NCBI GenBank assembly: GCA_018340375.1
Contig: JAFFJZ010000016.1
Location: 4,099,372 to 4,163,371 of the forward strand
Length of the DNA stretch: 64,000 nt
Source of the DNA: Gonatopus flavifemur
Taxonomy: Eukaryota; Arthropoda; Insecta; Hymenoptera; Dryinidae
Direction: 5' to 3'
The notes under the pieces are model-generated. The model worked only from the letters and a program-made list of their open reading frames with translations. It did not search any database and was not told the DNA's origin. Shown here in pieces: positions 33,311 to 44,085 of this stretch. Numbering within the stretch: the stretch's first letter is position 1; each line of letters begins with the position of its first letter. The translations under genes and the position numbers were made by a program.

Positions 33311-34249
33311 TTAAAGATGTTCAATCTTCAAAAACTACGATCATGATATAATTGAATAGTCAACAAGTGAAGTGAATAAATTCACACAGCAGGGAACTTT
33401 CATTTTGCATTCTCCGAATAAACACAAACAACGTCCTCGTCGTCGATAGGTAACGTTATGTTCAGAAGAACAAAACAAAAAACAATGGACGAACCCATTT
33501 ATCAGGAATAATTCGCTTTGAATTTCAGTTCAAAATCAGTTTCAATTTCAGTTCAATAGGGATCAATGTTAGCTGTATTCTTGTTTGAGTTTGAGAAGGT
33601 TTTCCAGTAGCTGACTTTAAGTCTGATGAGTCTTCTTTCGGCTGCATCTTAAATTCAGCTTATATTTTAACTGGAATCAGGTTTTTCTTTTTACCGTGCA
33701 CATAAATATACATGTATAATACATGTATATACAGGGTGTCCCATTTTAATTTTTATATCGGAATAACTCAAAAAAAAGGAGTTTTGGAGGAAATTTTTCC
33801 CCACAAAAGTTGTGAGATTCCGAGGGGGACATCTGATGGTGACCTTGACTTTGGCCTCGGATCTCGACTTCAAGGTCATTCCGAGGTCAACTTTTGTTTC
33901 TTGAATGAAACCCCCTATTCTTAACTGCAGATTCAGATTGGACGTTGAAAAGCAAGAAACTTTTGTCTGAATCATTTTTCCGAATTCCGCACAGATGGCG
34001 CTCTAATCGATAAGAAATGAGTTTCATGAGACACTCGTATTGCTTTCTATGTGAAACGACATTTAACTCTCCAGTTTTTTTTTTCAGCTTCTGAGGATTA
34101 CCGTCGCGATTAAAGTTACCCAACGTGCACCACGAGGAGGTCGAGCGATCGGATTTTGCACATCTTTCAGGCCCTGAAAAGGGCCGATTGTCTGGACTGT
34201 AGAGGTGTGTAATTTTCCACGACGAACGCTCTGCAATATGTATGAAAAT

Positions 34250-35299
34250 TCACCGTATCAAATGTTCGATATTTGCACCGTTGACCTGTTGGCATAACCT
34301 AATTCGTCTCTGAAAATGTGGTTCTAACGACAAAAGCACATGACGTGGAATTGTTCGGCAGACAGTTCGTATTCGGCGTTTCATGTCATCTCTGGTCGTT
34401 GGTGGTCTTTCATAGACTGCATCTTTGATGAAACCCCATAAGTAAAAATCCAGAGGGGTGAGATCCGGAGACCTAGCCGGCCAGGCAATGTATCCACTGC
34501 GACCAATCCATCTGTGTGGGTAAGATGTGTTTAAGAAATTTCTGACAATTGCAGCGTTATGAGGTGGTGCCCCATCATGTTGAAGCCACATCCTGTTCCG
34601 TGTGTAGAGATCAACATCTTCCAACATCCTTGGTAATTTGTCCCGAATCAATTGCAGATAATTTTCCTTCCTAACAGTATGTTGGAAGAAATAAGGACCA
34701 ATGATCTGACCATTCGAAATCCCACACCACACATTCAGAGTCCAGCGATGTTGATTGTCAACTTGTCGATGCCATCTGGGATTTTCAATTGACCAATAAT
34801 GACAATTATGTCTGTTCATAACACCGTTACTGCAAAATGTTGCCTCATCACTAAACATCACGTAATTGAGAAAACCAGGCGGTTGCTCCGAGGCCCATTG
34901 ACCGAATTCAACCCTACGTCCAAGATCATCTTCACTTAATGCTTGCACCAATGTAATGTGGTAAGGATGATATTTACCAGGTCTTAGTATGCGGTGTACC
35001 CTTGATTTTGGGATACCTGATTGGTGCTGGATTTCTCTGGTACTAACGTGAGGATTCAGGTGCACCATTCCTAAAACGGCTACTAAGCGTGCATCCATAC
35101 GATTTCCATCATAACGCCTGCTGACTCGTGGGATATTCATTCTTCCAACTCGTCTTTCTATTGAGCATATCGCCTGAAGTGAAGGCTGGCGTCTATTTGG
35201 ATACCTCTCTCCATACAATCTTGATGCTGCAGCGTAATTACGTCGACATTCTCCTGGTATGAGGAGAATATCAAGTATTTCACCCCAAGGATAATCCAT
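34250..35299 (-). CDS. DD41D mariner/Tc1-superfamily transposase, apparently intact
   Basis: A 349-residue reading frame begins at the ATG at 35299 (MDYPWGEILDILLIPGEC) and has no internal stop. An upstream in-frame TTG would add 14 residues, but related insect proteins start near this Met. The N-terminal third is a bipartite HTH (NYAAASRLYGERYPNRR; STREIQHQSGIPKSRVHRIL). The DDE core has FSDEATF (first Asp), WLQHDGAPPHNAA (second) and ARSPDLTPLDFYLWG (third). I count 41 residues between the second Asp and the Asp of PLD, a DD41D spacing as described for rosa/Visitor-type elements. The C-terminus is typical (ERPPTTRDDMKRRI...). The family assignment below superfamily is inference. Confidence 0.9.
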   Translation of the reverse strand: MDYPWGEILDILLIPGECRRNYAAASRLYGERYPNRRQPSLQAICSIERRVGRMNIPRVSRRYDGNRMDARLVAVLGMVHLNPHVSTREIQHQSGIPKSRVHRILRPGKYHPYHITLVQALSEDDLGRRVEFGQWASEQPPGFLNYVMFSDEATFCSNGVMNRHNCHYWSIENPRWHRQVDNQHRWTLNVWCGISNGQIIGPYFFQHTVRKENYLQLIRDKLPRMLEDVDLYTRNRMWLQHDGAPPHNAAIVRNFLNTSYPHRWIGRSGYIAWPARSPDLTPLDFYLWGFIKDAVYERPPTTRDDMKRRIRTVCRTIPRHVLLSLEPHFQRRIRLCQQVNGANIEHLIR

Positions 35300-35483
35300 G
35301 GTATTGAGACCTTCACAACACTGATCAAAGATCTTCTTCAAGTTTGAATCGTATATCGAAAAGAATTCGCGAATGAATGAAGGATATTAAACATTCCGTT
35401 TCACTTATGTTCGTAAACAATGCTCTAGTATGAACTTTCTTGTTCATGATAAACACAAGTATTGTTTTGTGCTTGTGTTTGGC

Positions 35484-35610
35484 AACAATTCACAGTAACG
35501 GTACTACGAAAAGACATAATTGTCAATATTGGTCGATGGAAAATCCCAGCTAGGTCTGCGGATCTTACCACTTTGGATTTTCACTCATGGGGTTCTATCA
35601 AATTTTCAGG
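35484..35610 (+). pseudogene. Internally deleted, inverted fragment of the same transposase
   Basis: The DNA matches the coding strand of the DD41D transposase in two pieces joined directly: the HNC-YWS-ENP block (near RHNCQYWSMENP) followed at once by RSADLTTLDFHSWG, the counterpart of ARSPDLTPLDFYLWG. Everything between, including the second catalytic Asp, is missing. It lies opposite in orientation to the intact gene. The same fragment is present in copy 2 at about 51245-51370 (minus), so it is a stable part of this element. Confidence 0.8.
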
Positions 35611-36051
35611 GCCACAAAGATGTGCAAGATCCGATCGCTCAACCTCCTCGTGGTGCACATTGGGTAACTCTTATGGCGACGGTAATCCTCAGAAGCTGAA
35701 AAAAAACACTGGAGAGTTAAGTGTCGTTTTACACAGAAAGCAATACGAGTGTTTCATAAAACTCATTTTTTATCGATTAGAGCGCCATCTGTGTGGAATT
35801 CGGAAGAATGATTCAGACAAAAGTTCCTTGTTTTTCAACGTCAAATCTGAATCTGCAGTCAAAAATAGGGGATTTCATTCAAGGAACAAAAGTTGACCTC
35901 TGAATGACCTTGAAGTTGAGATCCGAGGCCAAAGTCAAGGTCACTATCAGATGTCCCCCTCGGAATCTCACAACTTTTGTTCGAAACATTTTCCTCCAAA
36001 ACTCCTCGTTTTTGAGTTATTCCGAAATAAAAATTAAAATGGGACACCCTG

Positions 36052-37079
36052 TATATGTATGTATAGGGGCAGTTTTGGGAACATTTTTTAAACCGTTATA
36101 AAATGATGCTAAATGACATTTCTAATCATCCTGTCCGGGAAATTTTGACTTTGAGTGTTTGGTTCCTGAGAAAATTGAAAATATGTATTCAGTGGCATAT
36201 TTGCGGACATCACAATTCACATCAAATTAAGGTCATTCCAATCGCAATCGTAAGTTTTTCCAGTGGCACTCATCTTCAGAACATCCTTCGAAACGTTTGC
36301 CAATTGGGAACAAACATTCAATGAACCTTTTCTTCAGATATCCCAATAACACAAACTTCATCGATGAAACGGTTGGTATGAGGACACGAATTATATATCC
36401 AAGGGCAGTTTTGAGGACTCCTCTGGAGGGTGTTATCCGATGTGCGGAACATTGAATACTCGATCATCGTACTAATATTCCTGGAATTAGTGGGCGATTC
36501 CTTGGGGATTCCTCCATGGATCCCAGAATAAGTTTTTTATTAACTCCTATTACCGGAAAATCATTCTCCGAGTACTGAATAGGTGCTTCTGACAGCTCGG
36601 GAGTAGAATGAAGTGGGTTATATTCTAATCAATTGAAAAATTGGAAGAAGACTCCCTTATTTTTGATTGATTAAAAAATAACCCACTCTTCTCCATTTCC
36701 GAAGTAACGGAAGCACAATCAGCAATGACTATATTTACACTGGACCACCAATAATATCATGATAACCTCATTTTCTACATCCTACATGGTTTCACAAGTC
36801 CTTATTCCTGGTGGGAATTTGGACAAATACACACACTGATTTCAAATAAACCGTTCATTGCATTCAGGAACTGAAAATATATGTAACTACTATTACCATT
36901 CATTCATTTTCCTTTAATTTTCCTGGCCTTCCCTAGCAGAATTACAGATCCCAATTTAGTATATGTAATGGTAATTTTCTGTATCTTGTAAGAAATGGAA
37001 AAATAATATCACAACCAGCTTGAGACATCACAACGAATGATCTTGTAATGCTATTTTTCTGAATGTGGAAGCATCACAC
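36052..37079. other. Unassigned sequence with faint similarity to the 39.9-46.2 kb array
   Basis: A stretch near 36395-36420 (ATATCCAAGGGCAGTTTTGAGGACT) recalls the unit phrase ATACCAAGGGGTAGTTTCGAGG of the array. It could be a very degraded outlying unit. No gene is seen. Confidence 0.35.
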
Positions 37080-37185
37080 CCCAGATAGCAGAGAGTCTTG
37101 AAGAATTCTTGAAGAACATTATTTGAACTCTAGAGTTCTTGAAGAGTTCTTCAAGAATTCATCGACGAACTCTGTGTCATCTGGG
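37080..37185. mobile_element. Short palindromic element with CCCAG ends
   Basis: CCCAGATAGCAGAGAGT at the left pairs with ACTCTGTGTCATCTGGG at the right, and GAAGAATTCTTGAAGA-type blocks pair inside. The termini resemble the element at 37444-37883. Confidence 0.65.
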
Positions 37186-37443
37186 ACGGTTGTGATTGAA
37201 AAATTCCAACGATGTTTTAAATACCTGATTTTTCATTTAGATCCATTTTTGCAGCACCTTGAAGGTAAACCACTGAACTCACAGATATCACGTCCACAAA
37301 ATGTCATAAAGTTCCCTGCTTGATTCAAGTTAGGATTATATAATTTCAGCATGAAGGCACCAATTAATGCCTCGATTCGACTCGAAAAAATCATTACTCG
37401 CACACCCCTATATTTTGGAATACCAAATTTCAGGATATGACTT

Positions 37444-37883
37444 CCCAGGCTGCACACAAGCCCTGATGTCAGATGGCACGAGATTACCCCCTCCCTCACG
37501 CCTATCTGTATAGAAATCTCACACACACAGTGTAACGGCCGACAAAGCAAATTTGATTATGTGGAGCGTGTTGGAGGGGGTAATCTCGTGCCATCTGGCA
37601 TCACTGCACACAAGAATCCCAAATAAATTCTGAAAAAAGAACTCTTGAAGATTTCTTCCAGCATACAAAGCGTCTTCAAAGAGTTCGAAAAGAATTCGAT
37701 TCGTCAGACATTTGCGAGTTCCGTTGAAATCCTTAAAGGAATCTCATAAAATTTTAACAAAACTCACAAATGTCTGACGAATCGAAGTCTTTTAAAACTC
37801 TTTTGGAACACTTTGCATTCTGAAAGGGTTCTTCGAGAATTCTTTTTTCAGAATTCATTTGAGATTCTTGTGTACTGTCTGGG
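37444..37883. mobile_element. Palindromic element with CCCAG ends, interrupted by a second MITE
   Basis: CCCAGGCTGCACACAAG at the left, continued after the insert by AATCCCAAATAAATTCTG, mirrors the right end CAGAATTCATTTGAGATTC-TTGTGTACTGTCTGGG. Inner blocks (GATTCGTCAGACATTTG and its inverse CAAATGTCTGACGAATC) are nearly perfect. The insert at 37461-37603 splits the left arm. Confidence 0.8.
37461..37603. mobile_element. Nested MITE of about 143 bp with direct flanking repeat
   Basis: The left arm TGATGTCAGATGGCACGAG is mirrored by CTCGTGCCATCTGGCATCA, followed inward by ATTACCCCCTCC/GGAGGGGGTAAT. CTGCACACAAG occurs on both sides (37450-37460 and 37604-37614), so the target duplication is up to 11 bp, possibly 8-9 plus chance. 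Confidence 0.8.
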
Positions 37884-37884
37884 A

Positions 37885-37996
37885 AGCCTTCCGAAGTAGC
37901 TGACCTGATCATCTGATCATGACCAGATCACCTTTGATTGGTTGAGAAAGTGATCTGGTCATGGCCAGATGATCAGGTCAGCTACTTCGGAAGGCT
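37885..37996. mobile_element. AGCCTTCCGAAGTAGC palindromic MITE, copy 1
   Basis: AGCCTTCCGAAGTAGCTGAC on the left is exactly mirrored by GTCAGCTACTTCGGAAGGCT on the right, and CTGATCATGACCAGATCAC-type blocks pair inside around a short GATTGGTTGAG centre. Related copies lie at 38192, 39024 and 43971. Confidence 0.85.
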
Positions 37997-38005
37997 CCTA
38001 GGTAG

Positions 38006-38171
38006 CAGAGCTGCCAGATGGGCATTCCCGTTGGGGACATTGCACCCCCATCATCGTTCATATACATGCTCGCACTTTCACACGAAACCTATACACACAT
38101 GTAACTTATATACATGGGACGATAGAAGGGGTACAGCTCCCCTCAATGGCAATGCCCATCTGGCAGCTTTG
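38006..38171. mobile_element. hAT-like MITE (CAGAGCTGCCAGAT), copy 1
   Basis: CAGAGCTGCCAGATGGGCATT on the left pairs with AATGCCCATCTGGCAGCTTTG on the right. The 8-bp flanks CTAGGTAG (37998-38005) and CTGGGTAG (38172-38179) differ at one base. A CAG-type TIR with an 8-bp duplication points to the hAT superfamily. Confidence 0.82.
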
Positions 38172-38191
38172 CTGGGTAGGTATACTTATGA

Positions 38192-38305
38192 GAGGCTTCC
38201 GAAGTAGTCGATCCTGACCTTTGGATCTCGATCCAATCGATTCACGACCAATCAAAAAGCTGGAAAAGTAATCCGAGGATCAGGATCAACTACTTCGCAA
38301 GCCTC
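38192..38305. mobile_element. GCTTCCGAAGTAG palindromic MITE, copy 2 (diverged)
   Basis: GAGGCTTCCGAAGTAG pairs with CTACTTCGCAAGCCTC, with GATC-rich inner blocks and a CCAATCAAAAAG core shared with the other copies. The pairing continues weakly outward (TATACTTATG with CATAAGTAT). Confidence 0.75.
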
Positions 38306-38421
38306 CATAAGTATCGGTATACACATGATACGATAGTGAGCAGAGCTACCAGATTAGCATTTTTCTCTCATTGATCTATTGTCTACATCCCCATCGTGGT
38401 TCCATAAGGTCGACCCCTGTC

Positions 38422-38545
38422 GTCCCGAATGTCCGCTAGCCCGAAATTTTTTGATTGGTCAAAAACTAGTACTTTTCAGTAATCTCCTCGAAAAATACTA
38501 GTTTACAAGGAATGAGCAAATTTCGGGCTAACAAACATTCGGGAC
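38422..38545. mobile_element. Palindromic MITE with GTCCCGAATGT ends
   Basis: GTCCCGAATGTCCGCTAGCCC pairs with GGGCTAACAAACATTCGGGAC, then CGAAAT and AAACTAGTA blocks pair around a GATTGGTC core. Confidence 0.75.
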
Positions 38546-38679
38546 ACCAAGGTCTACCGTCTTCCAAATCCTGGATTTATACATTCAGCCAATTGTAAAG
38601 AAGATCCAAAAGTGAGAACGTATGGTATTGCGAATTCTCTTAGAAATGCACTTGTAAATCCCGGATCCAGAATTCAGAC

Positions 38680-38858
38680 CAGAGCTGCCAGATTGGCATT
38701 GCCATTGTGAGGGGAAAGTTACCCCTGCCATCGTTCATATACATACTCTCACCTCCACGCGAAACTTACACATACAATGTCATACATGTAACTCATATAC
38801 ATGGGACGATAGTGGGGGTACACTTCTCCTCAATGGCAATGCCAATCTGGCAGCTCTG
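38680..38858. mobile_element. hAT-like MITE (CAGAGCTGCCAGAT), copy 2
   Basis: CAGAGCTGCCAGATTGGCATT is mirrored by AATGCCAATCTGGCAGCTCTG. Flanks ATTCAGAC and GTTCGGAC agree at 6 of 8 bases, an eroded 8-bp duplication. The body (CATCGTTCATATACAT, ATACATGGGACGATAG) matches copy 1. Confidence 0.8.
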
Positions 38859-38883
38859 GTTCGGACAAAGAATTCTTTTCAAT

Positions 38884-39006
38884 GTTCAGAACTCCAAGGA
38901 GCGTGTACAATGTTCATTGGTCAATTCTCGGAGAACAGCAAATCACGTCCAATATTCTATGAGAAGCGATCAATCAGAATCGTGTACGATCTTAGGAGTT
39001 CTGAAC
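38884..39006. mobile_element. Palindromic element with GTTCAGAACTCC ends
   Basis: GTTCAGAACTCCAAGG-GCGTGTAC pairs with GTACGATCTTAGGAGTTCTGAAC. TGATTG-type sequence lies toward the centre. No target duplication was resolved. Confidence 0.6.
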
Positions 39007-39023
39007 ACTGGTTTCCGTGGAGG

Positions 39024-39122
39024 AGCCTTCCGAAGCAGCTGATCAATGTGATCGGATCAGCTTCTCAACCAATCAAAAAGGTTGAAAGTGACCGGATCAC
39101 CTAGATTAGCGACTTCGGAACA
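39024..39122. mobile_element. AGCCTTCCGAAGCAGCT palindromic MITE, copy 3
   Basis: GAGCCTTCCGAAGCAGCTGATC pairs imperfectly with a right arm ending AGCGACTTCGGAAC. CCAATCAAAAAGG lies at the centre, as in copies 1 and 2. Confidence 0.75.
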
Positions 39123-39889
39123 GTGATCCCAGATGAGCTCCGAAATAAGGGGAAGAGTAATGCTGAGAAAGAAAAAACCTCCTGGGATCTGAGAGACCCC
39201 TATGCGTGTTCTAGGGTTTATACATTCCATAGAGATATTATACTAGAGGAGACTAGTCAAGGGACATGACCGTCACACGAATAAAAAGAGAAAGCTGCAA
39301 ACAACAGGAAAAAGAGAACGAATATGGTGAAGTGAGCATCAATGGACTTACCATAACCACTCGAATGGAAATGTCTTGTATCCAAATGTGTTGTGGCATT
39401 TCTCGGTTTTCTTCCGAATACGTTTCCAATACCTTGTCCAATATATATATTACCATTGAGGTTTCAACATTGAATACTCATTGAATGAATTTATGTATTG
39501 GACACAAACCTGCAAGGGCGAATGTTATGTCCGAATGGAATTTGAGAATCTCAATTTGGAGGAAAAAAACTTGATTCACATAATTTGTTGGAATCCCTCC
39601 GTTTGGAACAAACTTTTCTCGACTGAATTCTCGCGAACTGGTTTCAGGAGAAATTCGGAAGTATTCAATCACTTTTATGCAGCAAAAAGATTATAATGCA
39701 TCGAAACTCCTTCAAATTCTATCGCACGCTGAAATATTCCGGGTAGACTTTCATATTCGTTGGAGGGAAATAAATTCAGTTCTCCAACACATGTGAAATC
39801 AGCGCTGGAATTTGCGAAGATGTATATCCAATGGATTTGTCTGGGAACTGCCAGTCTTGTGATGTTCTTTACACGATTTCCCACTCAAT
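39123..39889. other. Unassigned sequence before the tandem array
   Basis: No gene or repeat ends were resolved. Short open frames on both strands carry no motif. Confidence 0.4.
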
Positions 39890-42186
39890 ATTCGTGATTT
39901 CAGGAAAGTGGTGCTTTTGCGGACATACGAAATATACCAAGAGACAATTTCGAGGACTTCTACCAAATTCAGTGGTTGATTCGAGGACAGTGAATTTCAA
40001 ATTTGTGGCAGTTTCGCGCACTAAATTAAATTAGCTGTTATGATTCAGATATGACATATTTATGAACGCGGAGAAGATATCAGAATACGTCTCCGATCAT
40101 GTACAAATGAATTATATAATGCCCTTCAATGCTCACACATGAATGAGCGATTTCCGGATTGATTGTGTGGGGTGAGCCGGTACTGTAACCGAGATAGAAG
40201 TCTGCGGGATTTGTATTTGAATGTAGTCCGCTCCGACGTTCCGTGGGATTCGTCTGGAACGATTGGAACAGGTGCGTTTGAGGGGTTCATGCAGATATAT
40301 TTTGGAGACATACTGACTAGGGACACTCAATTTGAAGATTCAAATGAAAAGACCGCGATTTGGCAAGACACAATTTTCATGTGATTGGTTCACATTTTTG
40401 GTCTATGACAGGCCTCATCCTAAGCGATCTACCGTGCTAATTCGGAATGATATCTGGGAATGGACAATCACACTCATTGCGGAGAATGAATAATTATCAA
40501 TGAAGATGCATTTGGATGTTACTGAACTCTCCAAATACCTGGAGGAATTGTCATATGCGTTCCCGGCGTAAACCTGAATGTGATATCTTCATGGAATCGT
40601 TCCTAATTCTCGGAAGCCGGACAAGTCACACGACAGTTTGCGAGGATGTAACTTCGACCGATTTACTGGGGAGAGGATTCCCTGGGAAGGGATTTTGTGG
40701 CAGTTTCGCGGACTCCATTAGTTGAGCCCTAACTACTCATAAATGAAATATCGATGATTGCGAAAATGGTTTTAGAATACATCTCAGATCATGTAGGAAT
40801 GGATTATAAATGCTCCCCAATGTTCACCCGTGAATGCTCGATTTCTCAATCGATTCCGTGAGACCATCCAGTACACTGTTATAAGAAGTCTCAAACATAG
40901 TACGAAATTCTTCATTGCATATCACGTTGCCATATCCAATTTAATATTGGTCCTTGAGTTTGATATGGAGGTTGAACTTCTCAACTCCTTTTTTGGAATG
41001 TAACAATTGTTTCATAAATTCCTCGAACGTGGCATTAGAATTAAACAGACCATCCTGCACATAAGGAGAGAATTCCCCAACATTAGGAATTATATTATTG
41101 AATCCAATACTCTATTTTGGAATTCAATGAACTGTTCGGGCGAGAAACTTCATAATATTCTTATAGATATTCACGGAGATTTTTCTAACGGTGTACTGGA
41201 ACTGAGATCTGATATTCCGCGCAATTTGCACCTGCATTCCGTTCGCTCCGACATTCCGTCGGAATCTGTCCAGAACAATGGGGACAGGTGCGTTTGAGAA
41301 GTTCATGCAGATATATTTTGGAGACATATTGACTGGTGACAATTGATTTACAGGTTATAATGAAAAAACCGTGATTTGGGAAAACGCATTTCTCACGTTA
41401 TCGGTTCCTGTGTTTCTTCTATAACAGCTTTTCGGAATAAAAACCTCCCGTGCTGATTCTGAATGATGTCGGGGTCTGGCCAATCCTTATAATTAGGAAA
41501 AATCGAAACATCATTGTCAATCAAGATCTATTCAGATGTTACCGAACTGTCAGATTCCCTGGGGGGATTCTGATATTCGGTGTCATCCATCACGTGAAAC
41601 CGAATGCGATATTACCGAAGAATTGGTCCCAACTTTTCAAAAGTTGTACAAATAAGACAACAGTCTGCGGGGATTTTCACTTGAAGAGATTCCCTGAAGG
41701 TGGGATCAGTCATTCAAAGTTCTTTGGATGACCCCCAAATGAATATCGATCGCGTTTGAAGAGTGGAACATTCGCGGACAAATAAAGTATACCACGGGGT
41801 AGTTTCGAGGACTTTCCCCATATTGAGTGGTGGATTCAAGAACAGTGAGTCCCGAATCTGTGGCAGATTCGCGGACTCCATTGGTTGAGCTCTAATTGCT
41901 AATCAATTGAATATTGATGATTGCGGAAATGGTTTTAGGATACATCTCCGATCATTCAAAAGTGCATTATGAGGTGCTCTCTACTGTTCACCCATGAATG
42001 TCCGATTTCTTGACCGATTCCGTGAGACCAGCCAGTACACCGTTACAGAAATTCTCGGACATGATACTGAATTCTTTATTGCATATCATATTGCAATATC
42101 CAATTCAATATTGGTCCTCGAGTTCGATATATATTGAGCTTCTGAACTTCCTCCCTGAATAGTAACAATTGTCCCGTCAATTCCTC

Positions 42187-42674
42187 GGGTCGGTGCCGAA
42201 TCAACGAAAAACCAAATCAACGAAAAAAAATTTACTAGCAGTATTAAGTTGTCATTTTGTTGCAGTATGAAATGAAATTAGTCATAGATCATTGATTGAA
42301 CTAAACGAAAAGTAAAAAACATTGATTTGCTAACACAACCCCACGGTAAACTTAATTCCCCTTTGTTATGTTTATGATTATGGTATGGTTATGTTTATGA
42401 TAACAACAGACCGATTTTCGTTCTCTACAGACGTTTGAAACAGTTTGATTGTACCGATCGATTAGGAAGATCATTAATAATTTTATTAGAATGATTAATT
42501 ACGTGTCTACTGTAATGAACGGGTGCAGTGAATAGGTTAACATAAAGAATTTTCGTTCAATTTAATCAATGATCTATGACTAATTTCATTTTATACTGCA
42601 ACAAAATGACAACTTCATACTGCTAGTAAATTTTTTTTCGTTGATTTCCTTTTTCGTTGATTCGGCACCGACCT
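42187..42674. mobile_element. 488-bp MITE with exact 8-bp target duplication
   Basis: GGGTCGGTGCCGAATCAACG at the left pairs with CGTTGATTCGGCACCGACCT at the right, and long inner blocks pair (ACTAGCAGTAT, TTGTCATTTTGTTGCAGTAT, GTCATAGATCATTGATT). AATTCCTC is duplicated at 42179-42186 and 42675-42682. The sister array unit near 41019 has a single AATTCCTC, i.e. the empty site. An 8-bp duplication suggests a hAT-type source. Confidence 0.92.
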
Positions 42675-43970
42675 AATTCCTCAAACTTGTTATTGGAATT
42701 GAGCAGACCATTCTGCACATAAGGAGAGAATCACCCGAGATTGAGAATTATAATATTGAATCCGATATTGTATTTTAAAATTCCATGAACTGTTCGTCCG
42801 AGAACCCCCATGATATCCTTATGGATATTCATGCAGATTTTTCTAACAGTGTACTATAACTGAGATCTGAGATTCCGCGCGAGGGGCACCTGCATTCCTG
42901 CCTTTGGTCAATATTGGCCCTTGATGGAGAAAATCCCCCGTGCTGATTGAACTTGATGTAGGGGACTAGCCAATCTTTGTAATTGGAAGAACTCGGAACA
43001 TCATTCTCAACCGAGATCTTTTCGGGTGTTACTGAACTGTCAGATTCCCTGGAGGGATTCTCATATTTGGTGCGATCCATCGCGTGGATCCGAATGCAAT
43101 ATGACCGAAGAATTGGTCCCAACTTCCCAAAAGTCGTGCAGATAAGACGACGGTCTGCATGGATGGTTACTTGGAGACATCCCCCGGGAGTAGGATCAGT
43201 CATTCCAGGTTCTTCGAACAATCAGGGAATGAATATCGATGGCGTTCAAGAAATGGAACATTCGCAGACACATAGAGTATACCAAGGGGTAGTTTCGAAG
43301 ACTTTCCCCATATTAAGTGGTGGAGCCGAGGACAGTGGATCCCGAATCTGTGGCAGATTCGCGGACTCCATTAGTTGAGCCCTAACTACTCATAAATGAA
43401 ATATCGATGATTGCGAAAATGGTTTTAGAATACATCTCCGATCATTTACAAATGGATTATAAAATGCTCTCCAATGTTCACCCATGAATGTTCGAATTCT
43501 CGATCGATTCCGTGGGACCATCCAGTACACTGTTGGAAAAATTGTCGAACACAATACGAAATCCTCCATTGCACATTATATTGCCGTATCCAATTCAATA
43601 TTGGTCCTTGAGTTTGATATGAATGTTGAACTGCTGAACTTTCTCCCTGAAATGTAACAATTGTTTCATCAACTTCACGAATTTGTTATTGAAATTGAGC
43701 AGACCATCCTGCACATAAGAAAAGAATCTCCCGACAATAAGAATTATATTATTGAATCCAATATGCTATTATGCAATTCAATGGACTGTTCACGTGAGAA
43801 ATTCAATAACATTCCTATGGAGATTCATGCCAATTTTCCTAACGGTGAACTGTAACTGAGATCTAAGTTTCCGCGCGATTTTGCACTCGCATTTCGTCTG
43901 CTCCAAAATTCCGTCAGAATTTGTCCAAAACGTTGGTAACAGGTGCGTTTGAGAAATTCATGCGGGTATA

Positions 43971-44085
43971 GGAGCCTCCCGAAGTAGCTGACCTGATCAC
44001 CTGATCATGACCAGATTACCGTTGATTGGCTGAGAAGTGATCTGGTCATGACCAGATGATCAAGTCAGTTATTCCGGAAAGCTTC
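43971..44085. mobile_element. GCCTCCCGAAGTAGCTGAC palindromic MITE, copy 4
   Basis: GGAGCCTCCCGAAGTAGCTG pairs with a right arm ending CCGGAAAGCTTC. The inner CCTGATCATGACCAGAT matches copy 1. It splits the phrase GATATATTTTGGAG that is continuous in sister array units, with about 3 bp (ATA) duplicated. Confidence 0.85.

Larger units (their letters stand above)
33732..36051. mobile_element. DD41D mariner-like composite element, copy 1, with TA duplication
   Basis: CAGGGTGTCCCATTTTAATT at the left is exactly mirrored at 36032-36051 on the right. TA flanks at 33730-33731 and 36052-36053. The inverted arms extend about 440 bp (to about 34170 and from about 35615), far longer than ordinary mariner TIRs. 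Between them lie a minus-strand transposase and, at the inner edge of the right arm, a plus-strand fragment of the same gene. Copy 2 lies at 46530-53326. Confidence 0.92.

Noticed and set aside
33691..36101. Repeated 60-144-codon frames at the arms of the DD41D element (also 46.5, 52.9 and 53.2 kb)
   Set aside because: They arise from the long TIRs and, in part, from the inverted transposase fragment; no independent coding signal.
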